64,000 nt of DNA from Paraburkholderia sp. (GTDB lineage: Bacteria > Pseudomonadota > Gammaproteobacteria > Burkholderiales > Burkholderiaceae), in the NCBI RefSeq assembly GCF_004298475.1, contig NZ_SCRP01000033.1, positions 1 through 64,000 of the forward strand, written 5' to 3'. Made by a program: the position numbers and the translations under genes. The notes beneath the pieces were generated by a model that worked only from the letters and a program-made list of their open reading frames with translations, made no database searches and was not told the origin of the DNA. Below are positions 25,930 to 34,393 of the stretch, one piece after another. Each line of letters starts with the position of its first letter. The first letter of the stretch is position 1.

Positions 25930-27063
25930 TCAAAGCTGCCGTGCAATCACCATGCGCTGCACTTCACTGGTGCCTTCATAGATCTGCGTGATGCGCGCAT
26001 CGCGGTAGTGGCGCTCCACCGGGTAATCATTGAGGAACCCATAACCGCCGTGAATCTGGATCGCATGCGAGCACACTTCCTCGGCCATTTCGGACGCGTA
26101 GAGCTTCGCCTGCGACGCCTCCGAAAGACACGGCTTGCCGAGCGTGCGCAGCCGCGCCGCGTGATGCACGAGAAGGCGAGCGGCGTTGATCTGCGTGTGC
26201 ATGTCGGCGAGCATGTTCGCCACGCTCTGGTGCCGCACGATCGGTTCGCCGAATTGCACGCGCTCGTGCGCGTAGTTGCGCGCCGCATCGAACGCCGCAC
26301 GCGCGATGCCGAGCGCCTGCGCCGCGATGCCGATGCGTCCGCCTTCGAGATTCGACAGCGCGATCTTCAAGCCCTCGCCGCGCTGGCCGAGCAGATTGGC
26401 TTCAGGGATCGTGCAGTGATCGAGCGTGATCGGGCAGGTGTCGGAAGCGCGAATGCCCATCTTCTTCTCGGACGGGCCGACGTTGAATCCCGGCGTATCG
26501 GTCGGGACAATGAAGGCGGAAATGCCGCGCTTGCCCGCGTCGGCGTCGGTGACGGCAAACACGATCGCGATCTGCGCACGCGAGCCGTTCGTGACGAACT
26601 GCTTGTTGCCGTCGAGCACCCACTGGCCGTCGAGCAACTGCGCGCGCGTGCGCAGATTGTTGGCCTCGGAACCGGCCTGCGGCTCGGTCAGGCAGAACGC
26701 GCCAATCATCTCGCCTGCGGCGAGCTTGCGCAGATAGCGGTCCTTCTGCGCTTCGGTGCCGTACTTCAGGATCGGCCCGCAGCCCACCGAGTTGTGCACG
26801 CTCACCAGCGTTGCGCATGACGCGCAACCCGCAGCGATCTCCTCCATCGCGAGCGCATAAGCCACGTAGTCGGTGTACGAGCCGCCCAGCTCCTGCGGCA
26901 CGATCATGCCGAGAAAGCCCAGCTCGCCCAACTGCTTCACGATCTCGTCGGGCAGCTTGCCGTCGCGATCCCATTGCGCTGCATTCGGCGCAAGTTGTTC
27001 GGTCGAGAAGTCGCGCGCGGCGTCGCGGATCATCCGTTGATCCTCGGTGTAGAACTCATCCAT
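25930..27063 (-). CDS. Short-chain acyl-CoA dehydrogenase (isobutyryl-CoA-type)
   Basis: A 377-residue acyl-CoA dehydrogenase. The start at 27063 ([19 protein letters not shown]) is supported by a GGAAGGGG ribosome binding site; longer readings add an unlikely N-terminus. FAD/substrate motif [21 protein letters not shown], CoA loop [13 protein letters not shown], and the catalytic Glu in [12 protein letters not shown] are intact. Together with the hydratase and the hydroxyisobutyryl-CoA hydrolase it fits isobutyryl-CoA oxidation. First gene of the four-gene operon. Confidence 0.9.
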   Translation of the reverse strand: MDEFYTEDQRMIRDAARDFSTEQLAPNAAQWDRDGKLPDEIVKQLGELGFLGMIVPQELGGSYTDYVAYALAMEEIAAGCASCATLVSVHNSVGCGPILKYGTEAQKDRYLRKLAAGEMIGAFCLTEPQAGSEANNLRTRAQLLDGQWVLDGNKQFVTNGSRAQIAIVFAVTDADAGKRGISAFIVPTDTPGFNVGPSEKKMGIRASDTCPITLDHCTIPEANLLGQRGEGLKIALSNLEGGRIGIAAQALGIARAAFDAARNYAHERVQFGEPIVRHQSVANMLADMHTQINAARLLVHHAARLRTLGKPCLSEASQAKLYASEMAEEVCSHAIQIHGGYGFLNDYPVERHYRDARITQIYEGTSEVQRMVIARQL

Positions 27064-27234
27064 GTCTGTCCCCTTCCTGTCTCTGCGCACGTCTTTGCAC
27101 AAGACGCGCGTGCTGCACTGCGGCGAAACGCGCGGCCCGTCGTGCGGGCTGCGCTCACTGTCGCGCCCCTCGGGCGCGGCTGCAACACCTGAGAAAAGTG
27201 TAGGCATCCGCGCGACGGCGTTCCATGTCCGCCA

Positions 27235-27253
27235 CGATCAAACTCGTTGATCG
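27235..27253. promoter_or_regulatory. Candidate operator between AraC gene and acyl-CoA operon
   Basis: CGATCAA (27235-27241), spacer ACTCG, TTGATCG (27247-27253): perfect 7-base arms. It lies 45 bases before the AraC-family start and about 170 bases before the divergent dehydrogenase gene. Binding by the adjacent AraC protein is inferred from position only. Confidence 0.5.
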
Positions 27254-27297
27254 GATTTACCATATCACTTCCGGCAACCCTTCAGGAGATGCATCTC

Positions 27298-28359
27298 GTG
27301 CCGAACGCGAAACCGATCAAGCTGAGCGAAAAAGGCACCATCGCGATGAGCCTCGTCAACGAGACGCTTGCGCTGGCACGCGAACGCAAGCTCGACGTCG
27401 CCCCCATACTCGAGGCCGCGGGCATTGCGCGGGCCGCGCTCGCAACGCCTCGGGCGCGCGTGAGCGCCGCGCAATACGGCGCGCTGTGGATGGGGATCGC
27501 GCACGCGCTCGACGACGAATTCTTCGGCCAGGACTCGCATGCGATGAAGAGCGGAAGCTTCGTCGCGATGACGCACGCGGCGCTCACCGCGCGCACCGGC
27601 CGCCAGGCGCTGCAGCGCGCGGTGAGCTTCATGCGGCTCGTGCTCGACGACCTGGCAGGTCACGTCGATATCGACGCGGCGCGCGTGCGCATTGCGTTCG
27701 TGCATCGCGAAGGCACGGCCACGCCGACGATCTTTGCGTACGCAACGTGGTTCATCCTCGTCTACGGGCTCGTGTGCTGGCTGGTGGGGCGGCGCATTCC
27801 GCTCATCGCCGCGCGTTTTCGCTGCGCGGCGCCGGATGCGGTGGACGAGTACCGGCTCATGTTCTGCGACGACATGACGTTCGGCGAGGACGCCTCGTAT
27901 GTCGACCTGTCACCGGCGTTTCTCGAGTTGCCCGTGATCCAGACGCCCGGTTCGGCGCGCGCGTTCCTGCGCAACGCGCCGGGCAACTTCGTCGTGAAGT
28001 ACCGCAATCCGGGTTCATTCGCGGCACGCGTGCGCCGGACGCTGCGCGCGCTCCCGGCCACGGCGTGGCCCGATGCCGATACGATCGCGCGGCGCCTGAA
28101 CGTCGCGCCCGCCACATTGCGCCGCCGGCTCAAACAGGAGGGCCACAGTTGCCAGTCGATCAAGGACGCGTTGCGGCGCGACCTGGCCATCGCGGCGCTA
28201 CAGGATTCGCGCCGCTCGGTCGCGGACGTTGCGGCAGCCGTGGGCTTCGCCGAGCCGAGCGCGTTCCACCGCGCCTTTCGCAAGTGGACGGGCATGCGTC
28301 CGGCCGACTATCGGCTGGCGCGCCAGTGGACAGGCGCGCAACGCCCTGACGACGCCTGA
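27298..28359 (+). CDS. AraC-family transcriptional regulator
   Basis: A 353-residue regulator. The N-terminal two-thirds is the arabinose-binding-like (PF12625-type) domain (MSLVNETLALARERKLDVAPILEAAGI). The C-terminal ~100 residues hold two helix-turn-helices (TIARRLNVAPATLRRRLKQEGHSCQSIKDALRRDLAIAAL, SVADVAAAVGFAEPSAFHRAFRKWTGMRPADYR). I prefer GTG 27298, 9 bases after GGAG; ATG 27289 touches the GGAG and is less likely. It is divergent from the acyl-CoA operon, comparable to MmsR beside valine genes in Pseudomonas, and so its probable activator. Confidence 0.88.
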   Translation: MPNAKPIKLSEKGTIAMSLVNETLALARERKLDVAPILEAAGIARAALATPRARVSAAQYGALWMGIAHALDDEFFGQDSHAMKSGSFVAMTHAALTARTGRQALQRAVSFMRLVLDDLAGHVDIDAARVRIAFVHREGTATPTIFAYATWFILVYGLVCWLVGRRIPLIAARFRCAAPDAVDEYRLMFCDDMTFGEDASYVDLSPAFLELPVIQTPGSARAFLRNAPGNFVVKYRNPGSFAARVRRTLRALPATAWPDADTIARRLNVAPATLRRRLKQEGHSCQSIKDALRRDLAIAALQDSRRSVADVAAAVGFAEPSAFHRAFRKWTGMRPADYRLARQWTGAQRPDDA

Positions 28360-28411
28360 TGCACGCCTGACGCACGCCCCCGCGCGGCCACGCCACATCC
28401 GCTTTGAATGC

Positions 28412-28457
28412 TTTGATTTAGCGCAACAACGCCTATACTTTTTAGGGTAATCCCTAA
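28412..28457 (+). promoter_or_regulatory. Promoter and palindrome of the first DUF4148 gene
   Basis: TTTGAT (28412-28417), 16 bases, TATACT (28434-28439) resembles a sigma70 promoter. TTAGGG (28442-28447) TAAT CCCTAA (28452-28457), a perfect inverted repeat, follows directly over the likely transcription start. That position is typical of a repressor site. The regulator is unknown. Confidence 0.55.
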
Positions 28458-28467
28458 TACAAAAGGC

Positions 28468-28725
28468 ATGGCCATGATCTCTCCCTCTCGCATCACGCTC
28501 GCCGTGCTGGTGGCAGCCGGCGCGGCAGCTTCGACGGCTGCGCTGGCGCAGCCCGTCGGCTCCCAGGCTCCCCTGACACGCGCTCAGGTCCAGGCCGATC
28601 TGGTCGACTGGCTTCAGGCGGGCTATGACCCGTTCGACTGGATCGACTACCCCGCCAATGCACAACGCGCAGGCGCCATCGTGGCGCAGCGCCGCGCCGC
28701 CGCGGGCCAGACGCAACCGCAGTAG
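28468..28725 (+). CDS. Small exported DUF4148-family protein
   Basis: An 85-residue protein: signal peptide (hydrophobic core ITLAVLVAAGAAASTAALA, cleavage near ALAQ), then the DUF4148 pattern LTRAQVQADLVDWLQAGYDPFDWIDYPANAQRAGAIVAQRR. This family is abundant in Burkholderiales, and its members are periplasmic proteins of unknown function. ATG at 28474 is an alternative start. A second member lies at 33222. Confidence 0.88.
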   Translation: MAMISPSRITLAVLVAAGAAASTAALAQPVGSQAPLTRAQVQADLVDWLQAGYDPFDWIDYPANAQRAGAIVAQRRAAAGQTQPQ

Positions 28726-29034
28726 CAATAACGCCCTCCCCCTCGACATCACGTCTCTCATCGCTGGCGCGCGGCCTGCACCTCGCGCCAGTGCAGCCTC
28801 AAAGCCCCGCACGACATCGCCGGGCAGCGCCGTGGCCGCCTCCACCCGCCGCCCGCGCTGACGCACCTGCGCCACGCACGCTGACGGAATTCGGCACCGC
28901 GACTGTCAAGCTTGTTTACAATCCCGCCCGGAACCGGCTGTTTCCAGGCTCCGCGACGCCCTCGCCGCACCCTCCGCGCCGGCTCCGATCTCCACAACAA
29001 GACCATCCGCTCGACACTCAAAGGCTCAATCCTC
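28726..29034. other. Gap of about 310 bases before the purine permease
   Basis: Contains the upstream region of the permease gene. TACAAT (28917-28922) could be a -10 box, but no good -35 partner is seen. No purine riboswitch consensus or gene was recognised. Confidence 0.35.
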
Positions 29035-30333
29035 ATGGACGCCATCAAGCGCTATTTCGGCTTCGAAGAAGCAGGCACCGACCTGCGTACCGAAATCCTA
29101 GCCGGGATCACCACCTTCCTCACGATGGCTTACATCATCTTCGTCAATCCGGCCATCCTCGGCGATGCCGGCATGCCGAAGGAATCGGTGTTCGTCGCCA
29201 CCTGCCTGGTCGCGGCAATCGCGTCGATCATCTTGGGCCTCTACGCGAACTACCCGATCGCGCTCGCGCCCGGCATGGGCCTGAACGCCTATTTCGCCTA
29301 CACCGTCGTCAAGGGCATGGGCTTCACGTGGCAAGCGGCGCTCGGCGCCGTGTTCATCTCGGGGTGTCTCTTCTTCATCGTGACGCTGCTACGCGTGCGC
29401 GAAGCCATCATCAACGGCATTCCGCATTCGATCCGCGCCTCCATCACAACCGGTATCGGTCTCTTTCTCGCGCTCATCTCGCTCAAGAACGCCGGCATCG
29501 TCACGGGCAACCCGGCCACGCTCGTCACGCTCGGCAATCTGCACGATCCGCACACGATCCTCGCGATCATCGGCTTCTTCGCGATCGTCACGCTCGACGT
29601 GCTGCGCGTGCGCGGCGCGATCCTGATCGGCATCGTGGGCGTGACCGTCCTCTCGTTCTTCTTCGGCGGCAACGCGTTCCACGGCGTCTTCTCCGCGCCG
29701 CCCTCGATTGCGCCGACGTTCCTGCAGCTCGACGTGCGCGCCGCGCTCTCGACGGGCGTGCTCAACGTGATCCTCGTGTTCTTCCTCGTCGAACTGTTCG
29801 ACGCCACCGGCACGCTGATGGGCGTCGCCAACCGCGCGGGGCTGCTCGTGCACGGCAAGATGCACCGCCTGAACCGCGCGCTGCTCGCCGACAGCACGGC
29901 GATTCTCGCGGGCTCGGTGCTCGGCACGTCGTCGACGACGGCGTACATCGAAAGCGCCTCGGGTGTGCAGGCAGGCGGCCGCACCGGCGTCACGGCGCTG
30001 ACCGTGGCCGTGCTGTTCCTCGCGTGCCTGTTCGTCGCCCCGCTCGCGGGCGTCGTGCCCGGCTACGCGACCGCGCCCGCGCTGCTCTATGTGTCGTGCC
30101 TGATGATGCGCGAGATCGCCGCGCTCGACTGGGAAGACGCCACCGAAGCCGTGCCCGCCGTGCTGACCGCGCTCACGATGCCGTTCACGTATTCGATCGC
30201 CGACGGCGTGGCGTTCGGCTTCATCTCGTACGGGGCGCTGAAGCTGCTGACCGGCCGCGTGCGCGGGGTCAAGCCGATCGTGTGGATCATCGCGGCGGTG
30301 TTCCTGTTCCGCTTCTTCTATCTGAAGGCCTGA
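29035..30333 (+). CDS. NCS2-family purine (hypoxanthine/guanine/adenine) permease, AzgA-like
   Basis: A 432-residue inner-membrane transporter with ~12-14 helices. Family features: GTDLRTEILAGITTFLTMAYIIFVNPAIL, the short reentrant TM3 region YPIALAPGMGLNAYFAYTVV, VELFDATGTLMGVANRAGLL in TM8, and LGTSSTTAYIESASGVQAGGRTG, all diagnostic of the AzgA/GhxP branch. It imports nucleobases with protons. The start at 29035 begins at the conserved cytosolic helix (MDAIKRYFGF); upstream in-frame starts have no support. Confidence 0.92.
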   Translation: MDAIKRYFGFEEAGTDLRTEILAGITTFLTMAYIIFVNPAILGDAGMPKESVFVATCLVAAIASIILGLYANYPIALAPGMGLNAYFAYTVVKGMGFTWQAALGAVFISGCLFFIVTLLRVREAIINGIPHSIRASITTGIGLFLALISLKNAGIVTGNPATLVTLGNLHDPHTILAIIGFFAIVTLDVLRVRGAILIGIVGVTVLSFFFGGNAFHGVFSAPPSIAPTFLQLDVRAALSTGVLNVILVFFLVELFDATGTLMGVANRAGLLVHGKMHRLNRALLADSTAILAGSVLGTSSTTAYIESASGVQAGGRTGVTALTVAVLFLACLFVAPLAGVVPGYATAPALLYVSCLMMREIAALDWEDATEAVPAVLTALTMPFTYSIADGVAFGFISYGALKLLTGRVRGVKPIVWIIAAVFLFRFFYLKA

Positions 30334-30478
30334 TTGAAGGCCTGAAAAGCGCACAGCAGCAAAACCGGGCGCGCGGCCCGGCATGCATGAAGATCACGAG
30401 AGGATGCGCGCCGCGACGCGCCCGCCGTGGGTCAAAGGCGGCTCAAAAGGCGGCTGAAGAAGCGGCGCAAAACACGGC

Positions 30479-30772
30479 TCAAGAAGCGGCGATATTGGCC
30501 TGCACGAAACGGACATAGCCGCTACGCAACACGCGGCACCGTGCATCGGTTTCCGACAACAGCCGGCGCGCGACGGCTTCGATCCGGTCGCGATGGTTGT
30601 CGAACGCGTGGAGCATGTCTTCGGCTCGGGGCGATGCTGCACCGAAATGATCTTCCAGCGCCGCCGACGTGATCGTGCACTCCACTCTCTGCCCATCGAT
30701 CATCGCCGGAAACGCCAGCGTCAAGTCGGGCCCCGAATACTCGGGGACTACCTTCGGAAAAATGATCTGCAT
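30479..30772 (-). CDS. DUF1488-family protein
   Basis: A 97-residue soluble protein: MQIIFPKVVPEYSGPDLTLAFPAMIDGQRVECTITSAALEDHFGA matches the DUF1488 pattern (unknown function, proteobacterial). Start ATG 30772 has AAAGG 8 bases upstream on the minus strand; a TTG two codons earlier is the alternative. Convergent with the permease gene. Confidence 0.82.
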   Translation of the reverse strand: MQIIFPKVVPEYSGPDLTLAFPAMIDGQRVECTITSAALEDHFGAASPRAEDMLHAFDNHRDRIEAVARRLLSETDARCRVLRSGYVRFVQANIAAS

Positions 30773-31074
30773 GGGCAAGGCCTTTGGTTGAGGTTGGGCG
30801 GGCCGCGCTGCTGTTGCCCCTCCCCTGGCGCGCGCGGAATCTCATCAGCCGCCATCAGTTCGCGTCCTGGGCGACACGTTTTCGCCGGTTGATTGGATTT
30901 ACTTTAGACGACTTCACACGGGTCGCAAGGCCGGCGTTGTCGCAGTCGGAAAATCACGCGCCCGGTCCCGCTTTTTGCACGCTTCCTGCCCGCTCGCTGC
31001 CCTTTTCTGTGCGCGCACAGACGCGCCCCATGCACCCGCGCGTATGCCGCATCGCAGCGAAATGACGTCGCACG

Positions 31075-31299
31075 TTACGTTTCGCGATGCCGCTGCTGAT
31101 GCTGCTGATCGTCGATATCCGTCGGGTACAGGGTCAGCATCACGACGAACGCAACGACGCTCGCGCCAATGGTTGCCGCGCCGTACAACACGACATTGCT
31201 CAGATCGAAGAACAGCCCGTGAAGCACCAGCGCCACGCCGAACAGCGCGGCGAACGTGGCGAGCGTCGCGCCCACAATCCTCAATTCACCATGCACCAT
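31075..31299 (-). CDS. Small two-helix membrane protein
   Basis: A 74-residue protein with two hydrophobic segments (VGATLATFAALFGVALVLHGLFF and VLYGAATIGASVVAFVVMLTLYP), ending in a His/Gln-rich polar tail. The start at 31299 is chosen for GGAG 6 bases upstream; a further ATG 12 codons earlier is less supported. Family not recognised. Confidence 0.65.
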   Translation of the reverse strand: MVHGELRIVGATLATFAALFGVALVLHGLFFDLSNVVLYGAATIGASVVAFVVMLTLYPTDIDDQQHQQRHRET

Positions 31300-31617
31300 G
31301 ATGTACTCCGTCAAACGGAGCCCGCCGCGGTCCATCGGCCGCCGCCGGGGCGCGAGACCGCTACGCGCTTCTCTTCATCCTGGCACTCGCGCGAATGAAC
31401 GCAAGCGGAATCTGAGGGCTTGCGGGGAATTCGAAGCTGGTCAGCAATCCTGAATCATGACGCAGTGCAAAACCGCACTAAAAATTGCACGCAAATGACC
31501 TGCTGCATTGCAACGCAGCAGGTGCGTGCAATGTGCGTGCAATCCGGTTTGCCTGCCGCCGTGCGGGCAGGCTGCGGGCCAGGTTAAGCTTGGCGAATCC
31601 TCTCGCCCACGCATGCC
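31300..31617. other. Gap with repeat-rich leader before the iron exporter gene
   Basis: About 320 bases. The right half carries the TGCGTGCAAT repeats and the CTGCTGC/GCAGCAG hairpin (31484-31543), listed separately. No gene was found. Confidence 0.5.
31484..31543. repeat. TGCGTGCAAT repeats and hairpin upstream of the VIT1-type gene
   Basis: TGCGTGCAAT occurs at 31523-31532 and 31534-31543 as direct copies, and inverted (ATTGCACGCA) at 31484-31493. Between them CTGCTGC (31500-31506) and GCAGCAG (31515-31521) form a perfect hairpin. It lies 75-135 bases upstream of the start at 31618. It may be a regulator-binding array or a leader structure; the core resembles the cluster at 22149-22200. 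Confidence 0.6.
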
Positions 31618-32748
31618 ATGGCCTCTGCCCAGGAACTCAAACGCTTCAGGCGCAATCTCGCCGACGAACTCGATAGCGCTGCCGTCTACGACACGCTGTC
31701 TGCCGTCGAGCAGGACACAGGGCGCCGCAAGATCTTCGCCGAACTCGCCGCGTCCGAGCGTGAGCATGCGCGCGTGTGGCACGACAAGCTCACGGCTAAC
31801 GGCGTGCGTCCGCGGCCGCATCGGCGCAGCGCGAAAACGCGGCTGCTTCAGGCGCTTACGCGCGTATTCGGCCCGTCGATCGTGCTGCCGACCGTCGCCG
31901 CCGCCGAATACGCCGACCGCGACCGCTACGCGCACGAACCGGGCGCCGAAAAGCTCTCCGCGCAGGAACAGCAGCACGCGGCGATCGTGCAGTCGTTCGT
32001 CGCGGCCAGGACCGCGCGCAAGCGCCCGAAAGGCGAGCAGATCGCCGCCGCCGAGTCGTGGCACAAGGGCGCGACGTCGGGCAACGACCTGCGCGCCGCC
32101 GTACTCGGGGCCAACGACGGACTCGTCTCGAACTTCTGCCTCATCATGGGCGTCGCGGGCGCGGGCAGCGCCAACCACACGATCCTGCTCACGGGGCTCG
32201 CCGGGCTCGTGGCAGGCGCGTGTTCGATGGCGCTCGGCGAATGGCTGTCGGTCACCAACGCGCGTGAGCTCGCGCGCACGCAGCTCGCGCGGGAAGCCGA
32301 CGAACTCGAGCACACGCCCGACGCCGAACGCCACGAACTCGCGCTGATTTACCAGGCGAAGGGCATCGACGCCGACGAATCGCGGCGCGTCGCCGCGCAG
32401 ATCATGCGGGACCGCGATCAGGCGCTCGACACGCTCGCGCGCGAAGAACTGGGCATCGATCCGAAGGAACTGGGCGGCAATCCGTGGTCGGCGGCGGCGG
32501 TGTCGTTTTGTCTCTTTTCGCTCGGCGCAGCGTTTCCCACCGCCGCATTTCTGTGGGCGCGCGGCACGTCGGCAATCGTGCAGTCGGTCGTGCTGAGCGC
32601 AATCGGGCTCGCGGCAGTCGGCGTGTTCACGTCGCTTTTCAACGGGCGCAGCGCAACGTTTTCTGCGTTGCGGCAGATCGTGATCGGGCTCGTCGCGGCG
32701 GCGTTTACGGCGGGCGCGGGCCGACTGCTGGGCGTATCGATTTCATGA
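31618..32748 (+). CDS. mbfA: Ferritin-like / VIT1-CCC1 fusion, MbfA-type iron exporter
   Basis: A 376-residue protein. Residues ~1-135 form a rubrerythrin/ferritin-like di-iron four-helix domain (FRRNLADELDSAAVYDTL, EREHARVWHDKL, AAEYADRDRY, EQQHAAIV). Residues ~150-376 form a VIT1/CCC1 membrane domain (NDLRAAVLGANDGLVSNFCLIMGVAGAG, MALGEWLSVTNARELARTQL, ending in a four-helix membrane bundle). This order is that of MbfA, which exports iron and protects rhizobia from H2O2. The ferredoxin gene overlaps its stop (ATGA), indicating a shared operon. Symbol given by architecture. Confidence 0.85.
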   Translation: MASAQELKRFRRNLADELDSAAVYDTLSAVEQDTGRRKIFAELAASEREHARVWHDKLTANGVRPRPHRRSAKTRLLQALTRVFGPSIVLPTVAAAEYADRDRYAHEPGAEKLSAQEQQHAAIVQSFVAARTARKRPKGEQIAAAESWHKGATSGNDLRAAVLGANDGLVSNFCLIMGVAGAGSANHTILLTGLAGLVAGACSMALGEWLSVTNARELARTQLAREADELEHTPDAERHELALIYQAKGIDADESRRVAAQIMRDRDQALDTLAREELGIDPKELGGNPWSAAAVSFCLFSLGAAFPTAAFLWARGTSAIVQSVVLSAIGLAAVGVFTSLFNGRSATFSALRQIVIGLVAAAFTAGAGRLLGVSIS

Positions 32749-33053
32749 GCGCGGACGATTGCAAGCGCACGCCGCGCGTGCGCATCGAACCGCTCGGCGT
32801 GACGTTCGAGGCGCCGCCGGAGCTCACGTTGCTGGAGGCGGCGCGCCGCGCCGGCATCCGCCTGCCGCGCATGTGCCGCAACGGAACGTGCCGGACGTGC
32901 ATCTGCCGCGCCGTGAGCGGCGAAGTCCGCTTTACGATCGAATGGCCGGGGCTGAGCCGCGAGGAGAAAGCCGAAGGCTACGTACTGACATGCGTGGCCA
33001 TCGCGCAGACCGACCTGGTGCTCGACGTGCCGGACGCAACGTTGTCTTCATGA
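32745..33053 (+). CDS. [2Fe-2S] plant-type ferredoxin
   Basis: A 102-residue beta-grasp ferredoxin. Cluster ligands are in CRNGTCRTCIC (C-x4-C-x2-C) with the fourth Cys in YVLTCVAIAQTD, and the N-terminal strands (VTFEAPPELTLLEAARRAGIRLPRMC) are typical. It overlaps the preceding iron-exporter gene by 4 bases and may supply electrons to reduce stored Fe(III) before export; this is inferred from the coupling. Confidence 0.9.
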   Translation: MSADDCKRTPRVRIEPLGVTFEAPPELTLLEAARRAGIRLPRMCRNGTCRTCICRAVSGEVRFTIEWPGLSREEKAEGYVLTCVAIAQTDLVLDVPDATLSS

Positions 33054-33221
33054 TGGATTCGTAAGATGAATACCCAGGGCGACTGTTGTCGCCGCACGAA
33101 CAGTGAATTCGCTTCCCAGGTATTTACCCTGATCATGCGAGCACCTACATTGACGCCATGGCCAGCGCAATACCACCGCAATACGCCGAGGCCACTCACA
33201 AAATCTATTGGAGGTAGCGTC

Positions 33222-33479
33222 ATGAAACCGATTCTCAAGGCCGCCGTGGTCGCCGCAGTGCTCACCGTTCCGGCTCTTTCGTTCGCCCAGCAACAACAAC
33301 CCGTGACCCGCGCACAGGTACGCGCCGAACTCACGCAACTGCGCGCCGCCGGCTACAACCCGAGCGACTGGATGCACTATCCCGACAATATCCAGGCCGC
33401 CGAAGCGAAGGTCGAAGCCCAGCGCGCTGCGACCGCTTTTGGTCCGTCGACGAACGGTACGTCGCAATCGGGCCAGTAA
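33222..33479 (+). CDS. Small exported DUF4148-family protein (second copy)
   Basis: An 85-residue protein. Signal peptide MKPILKAAVVAAVLTVPALSFA, then QQQQPVTRAQVRAELTQLRAAGYNPSDWMHYPDNIQAAEAKVEAQR, the DUF4148 pattern. GGAGGT at 33210-33215 sets the start at 33222. Paralog of the protein at 28468; probably periplasmic, function unknown. Confidence 0.9.
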   Translation: MKPILKAAVVAAVLTVPALSFAQQQQPVTRAQVRAELTQLRAAGYNPSDWMHYPDNIQAAEAKVEAQRAATAFGPSTNGTSQSGQ

Positions 33480-33522
33480 CCGACCTGAATCGAACGGGCC
33501 TCGGCACAAGCCCGAGGCATTC

Positions 33523-33567
33523 AAACAATCAGGCCCGCCCTCGCGAGAGAGGCGGGCCTGATTGTTT
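33523..33567. terminator. Strong bidirectional intrinsic terminator
   Basis: A perfect 17-base stem: 33523-33539 pairs with 33551-33567 around an 11-base loop, core GGCCCGCC/GGCGGGCC, ending in T-rich on both strands. It separates the convergent DUF4148 gene (+) and the lipoprotein gene (-). A smaller hairpin (CCTCGG/CCGAGG, ~33499-33517) lies just before it. Confidence 0.9.
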
Positions 33568-33604
33568 TCAGCCTGCGCATGCGTGCAGGCCGGTTTTTGT
33601 ACGG

Positions 33605-33865
33605 TTAGCGCCTGCCACCGCGACCGCCGCGTCCACCGCGTTCGCCGCGTTCGCCGCCCCACCAATCGTGGTCTCCACGGCCATGCCAGCCGCCGTCGCC
33701 GCCGCCCCAAATGCCGACATCCACGGTTCCGTAGGCAGGCGCGTAGCCGTAGTAGCCGGGATAGGGCTGTCCATAGCCATATCCGTAGCCATAGTCATAA
33801 CCGGGCGCGACCACACACCCGCTCAGCAGCGCAATCGCGCCTGCGACAAAGACGATCTTGATCAT
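33605..33865 (-). CDS. Small Gly/Tyr/Arg-rich lipoprotein
   Basis: An 86-residue protein. The lipobox LLSGC (Cys at ~17) follows a short hydrophobic signal. The mature part is almost entirely low-complexity: GYDYGYGYGYGQPYPGYYGYAPAYG, then Gly/Trp/Asp, then an RGGRGGRGG tail. Outer-membrane or periplasmic anchoring is likely; function unknown. GGGGGG-type ribosome binding site on the minus strand. Confidence 0.8.
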   Translation of the reverse strand: MIKIVFVAGAIALLSGCVVAPGYDYGYGYGYGQPYPGYYGYAPAYGTVDVGIWGGGDGGWHGRGDHDWWGGERGERGGRGGRGGRR

Positions 33866-33966
33866 TGTTCACCCCCCTTTCTATGCGTAAGAAAACAGAG
33901 GCGCCATGAAGTTCTCACCGAATTGTTAGCCGCCATTACACGTGTCATGGCGGCTTTCACACCCAC

Positions 33967-34164
33967 TCATGATCGGCGCTTGCCGAAAGCTGCGTCGATC
34001 TTGCGGTCGGTGTGGAACTGGCTGAGTGAATAGACGGCCCAGATAGCAGCCGGAATCCAGCCGATCAGCGTGATCTGGAGAATCAGGCAGATCACGCCCG
34101 CCAGCGGACGGCCAATCGTGAAAAACAGCAACCAGGGCAGAAAGATCGCGATCAGAAGACGCAT
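33967..34164 (-). CDS. YqaE/Pmp3-family membrane protein
   Basis: A 65-residue, two-helix membrane protein: LIAIFLPWLLFFTIGRPLAGVICLILQITLIGWIPAAIWAVYSL matches the Pmp3/YqaE family (stress-related small hydrophobic proteins). The extra C-terminal ~18 residues are polar (FHTDRKIDAAFGKRRS). Confidence 0.88.
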   Translation of the reverse strand: MRLLIAIFLPWLLFFTIGRPLAGVICLILQITLIGWIPAAIWAVYSLSQFHTDRKIDAAFGKRRS

Positions 34165-34198
34165 GGTCGTGAGCGCCGCGCAGGGCGAAGTTCAGGTT

Positions 34199-34393
34199 TC
34201 AGTTGACGGGCGCAAAGCGCGGCACCAGCGCACCTTCGTGTTCGACGAGTTCGAAGAACACCGAAGCTGGCCGCGTCCAGATCGTGCCGTTCGCCGCGCG
34301 GTACACGATCATCGTGACCGACGGGTCGGATTCGAGCGTCGCCTCGCAGACCAGTTCGTAGACGCCACCCTTGTAGTGCCGGTACCGCACCAT
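34199..34393 (-). CDS. DUF1653-family protein
   Basis: A 64-residue protein: RYRHYKGGVYELVCEATLESDPSVTMIVYRAANGTIWTRPASVFFE is the DUF1653 pattern (SH3-like small domain, function unknown). ATG 34393 is preceded by GAGGGGAAC. Same strand as the YqaE gene, 34 bases upstream of it. Confidence 0.88.
   Translation of the reverse strand: MVRYRHYKGGVYELVCEATLESDPSVTMIVYRAANGTIWTRPASVFFELVEHEGALVPRFAPVN

Noticed and set aside
28726-29034. Possible purine riboswitch ahead of the NCS2 permease
   Set aside because: No conserved purine aptamer loops were found in the leader.
30366-30382. CCGGGC/GCCCGG hairpin after the purine permease as a terminator
   Set aside because: Short stem without a T-run; too weak to annotate.
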